From Actinomortierella ambigua (lineage: Eukaryota > Mortierellomycota > Mortierellomycetes > Mortierellales > Mortierellaceae): DNA of 25,992 nucleotides. The notes below the pieces were generated by a model. That model had not been told where the DNA came from, searched no databases, and was given only the letters and a program-made list of their open reading frames with translations. The DNA is taken from assembly GCA_016098155.1 (NCBI GenBank), contig JAAAJB010000511.1, forward strand, positions 1-25,992, read 5' to 3'. Both the position numbers and the translations under genes were made by a program. Below, in pieces: positions 12,030-22,635 of the stretch. Every line of letters starts with the position of its first letter. The stretch's first letter is position 1.

Positions 12030-15000
12030 ATGGGCCGCTTCACATGGACGCGCCTGACAGCCGCTGTCACCATCTTGGCCACTGTCGCCACCACAGCCTC
12101 GGCATTCTACCTGCCTGGCGTAGCACCTCACGACTATGTGGATACAGAGAATGTTCTAGTCATGGTCAACGCCCTGACACCATCGTCCGAGTCTGAGCTC
12201 AAATCGGTTATTCCCTATGACTACTACCATGAACAGCTCCATTTCTGCCAGCCGGAACACCCCAAGGCGCAACCCGAGTCGCTCGGCAGTATCCTGTTTG
12301 GCGACCGTATCTGGGACTCTCCCATGAAGGTATTCGATTAGGCGCGAGGAAGTCTGATCTTTTTTCTGTTCTTGTTTTCCTTCCCAACCGTCTCTCTCTT
12401 TCTCTCTTCCCTGTCACCCCACCTATCGATTGGATGGGTTTTTTTTTTGTGCTCGCCACTTTTGAAGTGTTTGTGTTTAACCAGTCATCATGCCGCCACG
12501 TCTCTCTTGTCTTTCATCTCTCTATCTCCCTTTCATTATTATGTATGGGCACATAGTTCCCCTTCCTGAAAAATACGGATTGTCATCAGTTATGCCAAGC
12601 CAAGGTGCCTGGCAGAGATGCGCTGTTTATCAACGACCGCATTCGCGAGAACTATGCCATCAACTGGTTGGTCGACGGACTGCCCGCTGCTCATGCTCGT
12701 CGTGGTAGCGATGGTCAAACAATCTACTCGATGGGCTTTCCTCTTGGATCCATGGACGGCGGCAAGCCTCGCCTCAACAACCACTATGAGATCACCATGT
12801 CCTACCACTATAACCAAAAGTTGGAGGTCTATCGCATTGTCGGCATCACAGTCATCCCCAGGAGGTATCGTTATTATACTTTATATACTTGCAGTGTTGA
12901 CCTCTTGTGCTCTCCCTCTCTCTTTCACTCTCACTCTCTCTCTCTCTCTCGCTCGCTCTCTTTGTCTTTCTCTTGGGGGTGTGGAAGGGGGATGAAATGT
13001 TGACCTCTCTTGATTTCATAGGGAGACCACAAAGGGGCGAAGCAGAGACGTGGTGGAATGCGGGACGCTTTGAGGAGAAAGGGTTTAGGGGACACGAAAA
13101 GAGGGAGGGATAGGAGGAGGAGGAGGAGGAGGAAAAGTTTGATAAACCAAAAAGGATGTCAACTAACAAACACCGTTTCTGTCATCAATCGTTTGTCATT
13201 TAGTATTGCCAAACCCACGGCTGACAAGCCCGCCTGTGGTTTTGACCAACTGGCTACTGCCGAGCCCGTCATCCTCAACGAGGCTGGAGAGACTGAGGTG
13301 ACCTACACGTACTCCGTCAAGTGGGAGGTAAAAAAAAATGCGTCACAATGATCGCAATGCTCGACTGGATGTTGTTATTGAAACAGGGGCGGTGAGATTC
13401 TTGGGATCCGATGTCCCTGAATGACTGACTTTTTTTTTTGTGAATATTAAAAATAGTCCTCCGACACGGAGTGGGCTACTCGTTGGGACAAGTACCTGTT
13501 GGTGGGCGAGCCCAAGATCCACTGGTTCAGCTTGGTCAACTCGATCATCATTGTGCTGTTCTTGACGGGCATGGTGGCGATGATCCTGCTCCGCGCCCTG
13601 CACAAGGACATTTCGCGCTACAACCAGCAGGAGGCTCAGGAAGATATTCAGGAGGACTTTGGTTGGAAGCTTGTTCATGGCGACGTTTTCCGCGCTCCCT
13701 CGTACCCGATGTTGCTGTCGATCATTGTCGGCAATGGAACACAGCTCTTCCTCATGTCCGCTGTCACGATCGGTAAGGCGCAATTTTTTTTTCTTTGATT
13801 GTAGGTGGTTTTTTTTTTGTACGTCTACATCTGGCTAGCCCACTAACGATTATTGTTGTTGTCGTGTTGGTCTGTGCACGCCTCTATTGGGGACATCGTC
13901 GTTGGGCTGATGATTAGTCTTTGCTGCACTCGGCTTCCTGTCGCCCTCCAACCGTGGCTCGCTCGCGACCGTGATGGTGGTCTTTTACATGTTCTTTGGC
14001 ATCGTTGCCGGCTTTGTCTCCGCTCGTCTGTACAAGATGTTTGGTGGCGAGGCATGGAAGCGCAACGTCGTCGGCACTGCCTTCCTTTTCCCTGCGTATG
14101 TTCCCCTGCTAGTTCCTGAGATTGTCGTTATGGGTCCTCGACTATCGTATGACTGACTGAAATTTTCTTTTTTTGTTTCCAACAACTTTTGCTCTACCCA
14201 TTCTGCATTCTTGGCCATAGTTTGATTTTCGGCGCCTTCCTCGGCCTCAACTTCTTCTTGATTGGCGCCCAATCGTCCGCTGCTGTTCCCTTTGGCACCA
14301 TGGTTGGTGTTGTGGCGCTGTGGTTCCTCGTCTCGACTCCTCTCAGCGTTATTGGCTCGTACCTCGGCTTCCAGCGTGCTGTACGTATTTCGTATATTAC
14401 TTGGACTACTACGCCTACGTGATTTTTGACACCAGCAGAACGGGAGAGGGAGAGGGAGAGGGAGAGGAACTCTTGATGTGTGTTTCTAGAGGGGTTAGCT
14501 AACCATAACCTTCCTTGTTATTTTCTTACGTCGGTTTCAATCGTGGTTCGACCCAACTTGCCCGCGCGTGGAAACACTTTCCCGACATACAAAAAAAAAT
14601 GCACAAATCAGAAAATCGAGAACCCCGTGCGTGCGAACCAAATTCCTCGACAGATTCCCGACCAGGTCTTCTACCTCAAGCCGATCCCTTCGATGCTCAT
14701 TGGAGGCGTGCTTCCCTTTGGAGCCATCTTCATTGAGCTGTACTTCATCCTGAACTCGATCTGGTTCCACAAGATCTACTATGTCTTTGGGTTCTTGTTC
14801 CTGGTGTTTGGCATCCTGGTGCTGACATGTGCGGAGGTGACGATCCTGATGTGCTACTTCCACCTGTGTGCGGAGGACTATCACTGGTGGTGGCGAGCCT
14901 TTTTCACGTCGGGAGCGTCGGCGTTTTACATCTTTGGCTACAGCGTCATTTACTACTTTTCGACGCTGCAGATCCGGTCGTTTACGTCGATGGTGCTGTT

Positions 15001-15115
15001 CTTTGGCTGGACGGCCATCATGAGCATCATGTTCTTCATGCTCTCGGGCGCGATTGGCTTCTTCTCCACTTTTGCCTTTGTTCGCAAGATTTATGGTAGC
15101 ATCAAGATCGATTAA
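12030..15115 (+). CDS. TM9SF / Emp70 nonaspanin (transmembrane 9 superfamily)
   Basis: Endosome/Golgi nine-span membrane protein family (EMP70/TMN1, human TM9SF2/4) linked to protein sorting and cell adhesion. Seven exons: 12030-12329, 12557-12864, 13204-13327, 13457-13772, 13918-14095, 14221-14380 and 14612-15115, totalling 1890 nt and 629 residues with all phases matching. The signal peptide covers residues 1 to about 24, ending ASA before FYLPG. Family signatures are [60 protein letters not shown] then IHWFS before the first membrane helix, [28 protein letters not shown] and [17 protein letters not shown]. The C-terminus ends KID, fitting the KXD/E Golgi-retention signal known for this family. 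Exon 2 was extended left to 12557 to recover the conserved Cys-containing segment ([13 protein letters not shown]). Confidence 0.95.
12911..12960 (+). repeat. CT-rich microsatellite in TM9SF intron 2
   Basis: Imperfect CT repeat inside the second intron (12865-13203) of the nonaspanin gene. The intron is the longest in that gene and also contains a GGA-rich run near 13112-13132. Confidence 0.8.
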
Positions 15116-16087
15116 GACCCTTTTGTCTTTGTTGTTTGTTTGTTTGCTTGGTTGTTGTTGTTTTTTACAAGAGAGGAAGGTCTGCCTGTTTTTTTTTATA
15201 GGGAAGAAGGGTTCTTCTTGTTGTCAAAAAAATAATAATAATAATCAGTTCAAGAAGTGATGAACAACATGAGGATTAGAGATGATTTCAGTGATAAACC
15301 AGTCAACCAACCAACAGTGGATATGAGCAAACAAACAAACAAACAAACAAGCCAAGACGGCCAGGCCAGGCCTGCAGGCCAGGGATGCCCTTATACAATC
15401 CCACGAGGGCGCAGGCACGAGGGAAGATAAGGAGCAAATAGGAGACGGGCGAAATGTTCCGAAGGTATCCAGTTCGGACTGAGGATATGTGGGTGTATGT
15501 GTGGGAAGGAGGGGAAGAGGTGCTAGCTGCTGCCGCAAGCGAAGGAGCATACATGTTGGGCAGTACACTTTGGCGCCACGCAAACAAACTCTCCTGATAA
15601 GCAGCGACTCTTGCTACATTGGCAGTCCAGCCAAGGTCTGGCCTCTGTACAACAGCGATTGCCGCACAGTCTGTGTGCAGTAACAGATATGCACCCTTCT
15701 GTCTCGGCTACTTTTTTCTGCTGCTGCTGCTGCAGGGTGTGGGTGGAGGGAGGGCAAGTGCCGCCATCAGACAAGATGGGGAAGCCAGGTAGGCCCCAAA
15801 ACCAAGAGGATGAGACTGATCGACAGGGCGCCCTTTTGACCCCTGGCCATATCGCCATTGCCATGTAGCTTTAGACAAGTACCTCCCCGCCCTCGCTTCT
15901 TCCCTCCAGCAGCAGCTTGTTGCCCACATGTAAAGATAGAGTTTACGGGTGAATGAGAGATGGACCCGACAAAACCCCTCTTTTCGAGACAGAGACAACT
16001 TTGCTTGATTCAATCGATATCGGGGCGGTAAAATAGGCGGCGAAAAGGGAGGAGTAAACAATCATGCTCCCCACACGACAGTTGTAA
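15116..16087. other. Intergenic region, no gene recognised
   Basis: Includes the 3' UTR of the nonaspanin gene with TTG-rich and AATAAT repeats, a (CAAA)n-type repeat near 15329-15350 and a (CTG)n stretch near 15718-15733. ORFs of about 60-117 codons occur on both strands but lack conserved-looking sequence. The right end is the distal promoter of the bZIP gene. Confidence 0.5.
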
Positions 16088-16109
16088 CCAATCAGCATGC
16101 ACAATGAAG

Positions 16110-16116
16110 TGACTCA
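16110..16116 (+). promoter_or_regulatory. Gcn4/AP-1-type binding element TGACTCA
   Basis: A perfect TGACTCA, the consensus site of Gcn4/CPC1 bZIP proteins, lies about 720 nt upstream of the bZIP start codon and about 90 nt upstream of the TATA-like element. A CCAAT box occurs nearby at 16088-16092. Autoregulation is known for cpc-1 of Neurospora; that it applies here is inference. Confidence 0.55.
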
Positions 16117-16197
16117 CTCACCCTTAAGCGGCTGGTCCCCCCTTCATCGCTATCAAATTGTCTCAGCTGCCCCTTTGGCCAAGTCCGCAGCCTTGGA

Positions 16198-16208
16198 ATA
16201 TATATATA
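16198..16208 (+). promoter_or_regulatory. TATA-like element of the bZIP gene
   Basis: An alternating ATATATATATA stretch followed by a pyrimidine-rich region that could hold the transcription start. Between it and the bZIP ATG there are only two other ATG triplets, both opening short uORFs. Confidence 0.5.
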
Positions 16209-16457
16209 CTCCACAAGAAAAACAGCACATCCTCTTCTCCTTTTTTTTTCTCTTTCTGATTCATTCATCACCCCCACATCCAGCTACCCTTTTTTCCAAT
16301 CCTATTCATCATCTTTTTTTGCTACCCTTTTAGCAATCAACCTGTCCTTGCTCGCCTTTTAAAAGCAACTTTTTTTTTACTTCTTTTCTTATTGCAGACG
16401 TATTCTCTGCCCTTCCCAGCTACTCTTTCCTTCCACGATTATCTACCGCTAGCCAAA

Positions 16458-16475
16458 ATGGCCTTCACCGCTTAA
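16458..16475 (+). other. uORF1 in the bZIP leader (5 codons)
   Basis: ATG in a strong context (CCAAAATGG) opens a five-codon ORF, MAFTA, then TAA. It is the first ATG after the TATA-like element. The arrangement matches the short first uORF of fungal general-control genes, where it allows ribosomes to resume scanning after translating it. Confidence 0.7.
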
Positions 16476-16627
16476 ATACCCGCTTGTTCTTTGAACACTC
16501 CCTAAGATCGCACCAGACATCGAAATAGAAAGAATCTGTTTCCTCCCCACTCGCACCAGACACCCACTTTATCCCCTTTTTAAAGAATTACCCAAGCAAC
16601 CTTTACGGTTCCCCCCAATCGCCCAAG

Positions 16628-16729
16628 ATGGTTTCCCCAATCTCTTCCTTCGCTATTAGCAACAATATTATCATCAGTAACAATATTTCCATCGAAAACG
16701 TAGTAGTACTCCTACCCTTACACTCCTAA
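16628..16729 (+). other. uORF2 in the bZIP leader (33 codons)
   Basis: The second ATG, context CCAAGATGG, opens a 33-codon ORF ending in TAA 103 nt before the main ATG and 152 nt after uORF1. In cpc-1, cpcA and GCN4 the distal uORF blocks translation unless eIF2 is phosphorylated. The same role is inferred here from position. Confidence 0.7.
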
Positions 16730-16832
16730 GTCCCCCTTGTTGAAAACTCTTCTTTGAACTATCCCTATCCCTATCCCCTACCTATCCACCCCATCCTCTC
16801 TTCCTCCTGATCTCCTCCCGTCGTATCATAAT

Positions 16833-18055
16833 ATGGCCCTCCCTGTTAATTACGCTCTCCTGGACAACATCAACGACGCCAAGTTGAACAAGTCGGCGAA
16901 CGCTCTCGAGCTCGCCCTTGCTCACTGTAAGTGTTTGAACTCTTGCAAATTTTTTTGAGATGATACAGTGTGGCTTGCAATCGCAATTTAGCCGATCTAT
17001 CATTTCCTAACCTGATATCTCTCCGGTTTAAAACAATCACACAACCAAAAATAGTCGGCAAGTTCAACGCTTCAGTCAATGATGCCAACCTGGCCTCGCC
17101 AACGAACAACAACGCTGATGGCAGCGGCTTTGACGAGTGGCTCGCGGCTGACCTGCAGTTTGGCACCATCGCCGGTGACGACTTGGCCTCGCCCCTCGAG
17201 TCTAGCCCCCTGTCGGCTTTGGAAGAGTCGCCCATCCTCGGCTTTGACTCGTTCGGCTCGGAGCTCGACGGTGCCTCGTCGCCCCTCTTCGATATGTCGG
17301 AGCTGTTGAACCAGTCCTCCTCGCCTTCGTCGCCTTCGCTTGCCGCTGCTGCCACCTTTGTCCCTGCCACGCCCATGGTGTCGGCCCCCGCTACTCCTCG
17401 TCTGGAGATTGCGGCCCCTGTTCTCCCCGCTGCCACTGCTGTCACGGCTGGTCCCAAGGTGGGCCTGCCCGTCCTGACGACGGATGCCGTCAAGCAAGCT
17501 GCTGCTGCGCTCAACATTCCTTGGAGCGACGAGCTCGAGAAGGCTGTCATTGCCCAGGCCATGCTGCCCATTGGTTCGACGATCCCTGTGGCTAACAACA
17601 ACACCAGCAGCACTGCTTCTCCCGCCCCCGCTCCCGCCACTCCCTTTGTCCCCGCTACGCCCGTCCTGGCGCAAAGCCCTCTGGCTACCGCTGCTGCTCT
17701 GGCTGCCTCGGCACCCAAGATGGTGAAGACCAACAAGCGCGGCATTGTTGTGGAGGAGCCCGAAGAGGTTGTGGCCAAGCGTGCGAAGAACACCGATGCG
17801 GCCCGTCGTTCGCGTCTCAAGAAGCTGGTGAAGCTCGAGACGCTGGAGAAGAAGGTAGAGGAGTTGGAGACGATCAACAAGGGCCTGTCGCTGCGGGTGG
17901 CTGTCCTGGAAAGCGAGAAGAACGCCCATCTGGTGAAGGATGCCGAGCAGAATGCTCGCATCGCCCAGCTGGAAGCGAAGCTCGCGGAGGCCCACCTTGC
18001 GCTGTCGCAAAGCCATTTGGCCAAGCTGAAGAGCGAAAAGGAAGAAGAGAAGTGA
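16833..18055 (+). CDS. Gcn4/CPC1-type bZIP transcription activator of amino-acid starvation response
   Basis: Two exons, 16833-16926 and 17055-18055, with GTAAGT donor and AATAG acceptor, encode 364 residues. The basic region KRAKNTDAARRSRLKK (invariant Asn277 and Arg285) followed by LETLEKKVEELETINKGL aligns without gaps to yeast Gcn4, including the buried zipper Asn. The first half has acidic/hydrophobic clusters of the activation-domain kind (FDEWLAADLQF; ESPILGFDSFGSELD; SPLFDMSELL) and several Thr-Pro sites (ATPM, ATPR, ATPF, ATPV) that could serve as phospho-degrons. The zipper is not at the very C-terminus as in Gcn4: charged heptads go on for about 40 more residues. The orthology claim is strong by sequence. 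Target genes and stress response are inferred from the family. Two uORFs upstream point to translational control. Confidence 0.93.
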
Positions 18056-18262
18056 AAGGAGGGGTGTTTTTTTTTTTCCTTTAACAGGAGCACCCTTGCT
18101 TCCTTTCAGCTTCGTCGACCTACTTTTCGTCTCTTTCCAACTTGCGCTAACCCCATGGCCAAGCTGAAGAGTGAAAATGGAAGAAGGAAAGTGAAATAGG
18201 AGTCTTCTCTTTAACAGGGATTCTCCTTCCTTTCATCTTATCTCTTTGACCTACTTTCCTCT
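17997..18262 (+). repeat. Tandem partial duplication of the bZIP gene's 3' end
   Basis: The segment at about 17997-18137 (last roughly 20 codons plus 3' UTR) recurs in diverged form at about 18141-18262. Shared landmarks include CTTGCGCT, GGCCAAGCTGAAGAG, AGTGAAA, CTTTAACAGG and GACCTACTTT in the same order. The second copy is shorter and lies after the stop codon, so it is now untranslated. Confidence 0.8.
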
Positions 18263-18590
18263 TCCCCCCCTTTTATCGTGTACTTTACTACTACTCTTTG
18301 TGCAATAAATACCTTGAGGTTGTGTGCTTTCGCCTCCATTTTTTTGAAAAAGACTTGTCGTATCATCCCATGTTTAGTATTTCGATTGCTTTTTGTTTTC
18401 GTGCTGGCTCAGCACTAACCCCCATTCAATTTTGGGAGACAGCCAACAAAGTGGACTTTCCAGTGATTACGAACAGTTTTTCCTCTTTTCAATCCTCCCT
18501 CCTTTTCCATCAGCCTTCTTCCTTTTTTTTTTTTTCCCCTCGCCAACATCCAACTTATCCAAAGTCACCTCACCCAACCCTCCCTTTTCA

Positions 18591-21500
18591 ATGGCAAGCA
18601 CCTATGGATGGCCAACTCCAGCGGATGCTAGTCATCTGAGGGTCATGCCCGGCGACCGGTTTTTGCGGGACGCCCAAGGTCGTGCCTGGCTCTTGCGAGG
18701 TGTCAACCTGTCTGGGACCAGCAAGCTTCCCAAGCGACCTATCTCTGTCGGGTCACACGTCGGAGGCCCAGTCTACCTTGACGACGATAACGACAACGAC
18801 AACGACAATGTCGAGGAACAGACGGAAAGAAAAGAGGCGATTTCGTTTGTTGGGCGGCCCTTTGAGCTCGAGGACGCCGATGAACATCTGAGTCGACTGA
18901 GGCATTGGGGGTTCCGTTTGCTCCGCTGGGTGGTCACCTGGGAAGCCATAGAGCACAAAGGCCCGTATGTGTGGGGGAAAGGGTGGAGGGGATTGAATGT
19001 GTACACATCTGTCCGAGGGAGAAATCTAAATGTTTTTTTTTTTCTTTACTCGTGTGAAAAATTTAATAGCGGTCAGTACGACGAAGAGTTTCTGGACTAC
19101 ACTTGCAAGGCACTGGATAAGGCTCGAGAATATGGATTCAAGGTCATGATTGACTTTCACCAGGATGTGGTGGGTGTTTTTTTTTCTCTTTCTCTTTCTC
19201 AATACATCCCATCTATGTCACCCTTTGTCTCTTCCCGTTCTTTGCACACAAAGGCGGTTTTTTTTTTTTTTTTTTTTTTTTTTTGACAGTAAGAAACTCG
19301 CTCAATTATTACGTTAGTGGTCGCGCTTCACAGGAGGTTCAGGTGCGCCCCTCTGGACACTATATGCTGCAGGACTAGACCCGGCGCACTTCCACACGAC
19401 CGGTGCTGCGCTGGTGCACAATCTCTGGCCGGGGACTGCGCCAACACCAGCGTCATCATCATCAGCATCGTCATCGTCGTCGGCTTCGCCACCACTGTTC
19501 CCACGGATGGGATGGTTGACCAACTACTACAAGCTCGCGTGCGCAACCATGTTTACGCTCTTCTATGCGGGCGCCACCCTGGCGCCGCGCTGCACGTTTG
19601 AGGGCGGGGTCAACATCCAAGAATACCTGCAGCGGCATTTCGTCCAATGCATGGTCGTGCTCGCGCAGCGGATCCGTGACTACCGGAGTGGGATCCTCGT
19701 ACAATCGTCGCCACGACAAGGGGACGGAGACGGAGAAGGAGACGGAGAAGAAAGACCAGGAGGAGTAAACAGCGGCGGGGTGGTTCTCGGTTGGGACTCG
19801 TGGAATGAGCCCTCGCCTGGATGGATCGGTCTGGAACGGCTCGACATCTTGCCGGACGAGCATGATGCCCGACAGGCAGACATGCCCACACCGTTCCAGG
19901 CGCTGCAGTTGGGGCAAGGGTTGGTCGTTGAACAGTGCCAGACTTTTACGATCCACCCGCTGCTGGGGCCGACGGCGACGGGCACCCGCACGATTGACCC
20001 AACTGCGACTGCGACTGCGACTGCGACTGCGACTGCGACTGCAACTGTACGACGTGCCTGGCTCACCGAGGCAAAGCGGGAGGCGATGGACCATCGGTAT
20101 GGGATCCGGCGCGATCCTTCGTTCCCACGGGCGCATACATGTCTCTGGGCGCAGCATGGCGTTTGGTCGGTGGAGGAGAGGACGATTCTTCGGCAGGATT
20201 ATTTCAAGTTTGGACCTGACCCAAACCACCACGGCCACCACGACGGAGGAGCAGGAGCAGGAGCAGGAGCAGGGAACGAAGGTCGCCGTCCGTTGAACTG
20301 GGTCGAGGACCATTGGACGGCATTTGCGCTGCGCGTGACAGAGGCAATCCGACAGGTCCAACCCTCTGCGATCCTGTTCCTTGAGCCACCGGTCTACACA
20401 CCGCCGCCCAATCTTTTAGGCATCTGTCAGGACAAAAGTCACGGACGACATCGGCTACTGGACAACATGGTCTACACGCCGCACCACTACGATGATCTGG
20501 CGCTGGTGATCCGCCGGTATTTCGACTGGGCCAATATCGACCTGCTCGGCCTCAGTCGGAAGCGCCGATCGTCGTTGCTGGACGCTGTTGTCGTTGGACG
20601 CCAAAATTCACGGCTGCTCTTTGGACAGCAGATTGGAAGCATGGTTGAGGAATCCGATACCAATCTTGGTATGGGTGTGATATTGAATTATTATTGTTAT
20701 TGTCGACTCAGTCCCCTCTACAAGCACTATTAACACTCTTAATGACGGGGCTCCTTACTACTACTATGTTTAGGCATCCGTCCGGTACTCATCGGCGAGA
20801 CGGGCGTCCCCATGGATCTGGAGATGGACTTGGCGACGACAACAAAGCCTATGTGGCAACGTCTCCTTTCCTCCCTCGCTTCGCTCTCTCCCTTCCATAC
20901 GACGAGCCATCGTAACAGCAACAGCAACAGCAACAGCAACAACAATGTCACTGCCATAGGAGATCGGTACGTCCAGCAGGGGACGTCAGCGCTCTTCCTC
21001 CAATGCTTTGACAACATACTCCAAGGCCTCGACCGCAACCTTGTCCATTACACGCTGTGGAACTACACGGCAGAAAACACGGCAGAACATGGCGATCACT
21101 GGAATGGCGAGAACCTGTCTCTGTTCTCGTCCGAGCAACAACGCTTTGAAGAAGAAGAAGAAGAAGAAGAACAGGAAGGGGCCAAGAACGACTCACCACA
21201 GAGCAGCAGCAGCAGCAGCAGCAAACGACGTCGCCACCACCCGCTGGACCGTGGCGCGCGAGCGCTCAGTGTCTTTTGCCGCCCATACCCGGTCGTCACT
21301 GTCGGGACGCCGGAACGACTAGAGTTTGATCGCCACCAAAAGATCTTTCAGGTTTGGATCTCGACTGGGGTGGTAGACGATGCGGCTATGGCTGCTGAGA
21401 CGTTGAGGACGGTGATCGACCAAGGTCACTCGACTGGAGGGAGGGCAGTGGTGGTAGCAGCAGCGGAGGAGGAGGGAGGGATATGCAAAGAGGAGCACCA

Positions 21501-21711
21501 GGCTCGGCTGGCGAGTACGACGCGGTTGAGCACGGAGATCTATATCCCCGAGCACCATTTCGGACACCACAAGACAGTTGACGTCTGGGTCAGTGAGGGC
21601 GACTGGTTCTGGGATCGTGGTCAGCAGATCCTGTACTGGTACTATGATCTACAAGACAGTGGTGGTTGTTCTCGAACGGTGTCTCTTCGCATGGCTGTCT
21701 GCAGCGAATAA
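18591..21711 (+). CDS. GH5 subfamily 12 glycosidase (steryl-beta-glucosidase / endoglycoceramidase-related)
   Basis: Fungal GH5_12 enzymes (Cryptococcus EGCrP1/EGCrP2, yeast Egh1) hydrolyse glucosylceramide or ergosteryl glucoside. Four exons: 18591-18964, 19070-19169, 19318-20668 and 20774-21711, totalling 2763 nt and 920 residues with phases 2, 0 and 1 all joining. Landmarks: LRGVNLSGTSKLP; the block GRPFELEDADEHLSRLRHWG; LRWVVTWEAIEH; FHQDV then WSRFTGGSGAP across intron 2; acid/base Glu322 in WNEP; YTPHHYD near residue 544; nucleophile Glu617 in IGETGVPMD; and a C-terminal beta-rich domain. No signal peptide was seen, consistent with an intracellular enzyme. The protein is longer than yeast Egh1 (about 760) because of microsatellite-encoded loops (Asp/Asn, Ser, Thr-Ala, Gly-Ala, Glu runs). 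Ergosteryl glucoside versus glucosylceramide cannot be told from sequence alone. Confidence 0.92.
19258..19284 (+). repeat. 27-nt poly-T run in GH5_12 intron 2
   Basis: An uninterrupted T tract followed at once by GACAG, which looks like a strong 3' splice site but would place TAA directly in frame. The productive acceptor is the weaker CGTTAG at 19317. Confidence 0.85.
20002..20043 (+). repeat. ACTGCG hexanucleotide coding repeat
   Basis: Six exact ACTGCG units plus a variant unit encode an alternating Thr-Ala stretch inside the GH5_12 enzyme. The length is a multiple of three, so unit gain or loss keeps the frame. Confidence 0.9.
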
Positions 21712-22217
21712 TACAATAATAGGTCCAATTGCTGGAGCTTTTGTTAATACAATATAGAGATTTGTTGAAGGAAGTGAGTGTCTGCACCAAGACGACCACG
21801 GCACCCCATGGGGAAGCAAGAGGTGTTATGGAGATATAGGTGCTCAAAAATGGTTCAGTCTTTCACGCGGACACGAGGAACATCCCAGGTGGTTTGTAAA
21901 TGTACCTAATCGCTTATGCGCGATAGAACGATAAGGTTTCTCTTGTTGCGGACTTCTTGCTGCTTTAAGAGACAATTCACTCCGTCGTGATGGAAGCCGT
22001 GGGAGGCAATTGGGAAAAAGGTTCCAATTTGTAGCCAGCAGATTACAGTCACACCCCACTTCCCACTTTTCCTAGTAAAAGTGGGACATTTTGTATGTAA
22101 GAAAACAACACGCCATCAAACATTGAGAAATGGTGTATGAAGACGTATGGAGACGCGTAGACCCCTTTTATTTTTTTTCCATCGCGAAATCCTTCTACCC
22201 TACCCTGCCCTATCACA
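21712..22217. other. Intergenic region between convergent genes
   Basis: About 500 nt between the stop of the GH5_12 gene and the stop of the first GST gene. It should contain both 3' UTRs. No credible ORF or RNA gene was recognised. Confidence 0.5.
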
Positions 22218-22575
22218 TCAACAAATATGGCTCTTCTTCATGTCAAAGGGGAACTTGGGCACGATAAAGGCTTCCATGCCAGCACTCATCTCGTTAAACA
22301 AGTCCGACTTGCGGAAAGCGTGGTAGCGTGGGTGGCTATCCGTCTTGCGCTTGTTTGCAAACAGGTTGGGCGCTGTCTTCTCGTTCAGCACTGCATCCAT
22401 GCCCCCCACTGCCAGCATGTGGTCCAGAATTCCGCTAACTACCACGTCAGCATGTGTGATCTATGTCACAAACGTAAACGGCATGATCAAGGAACGAACC
22501 GCAAGGAAGAAGACGAAAAAGGCAGAATACGAGTTTAGTCTCTGTTACTTTCCTTCCTCCCAAATCTTTCTTTCT

Positions 22576-22635
<60 letters not shown>

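Noticed and set aside
16870..18093. 407-codon and 314-codon minus-strand ORFs opposite the bZIP gene
   Set aside because: They are antisense shadows; the plus strand has an unambiguous bZIP domain and matching splice sites.
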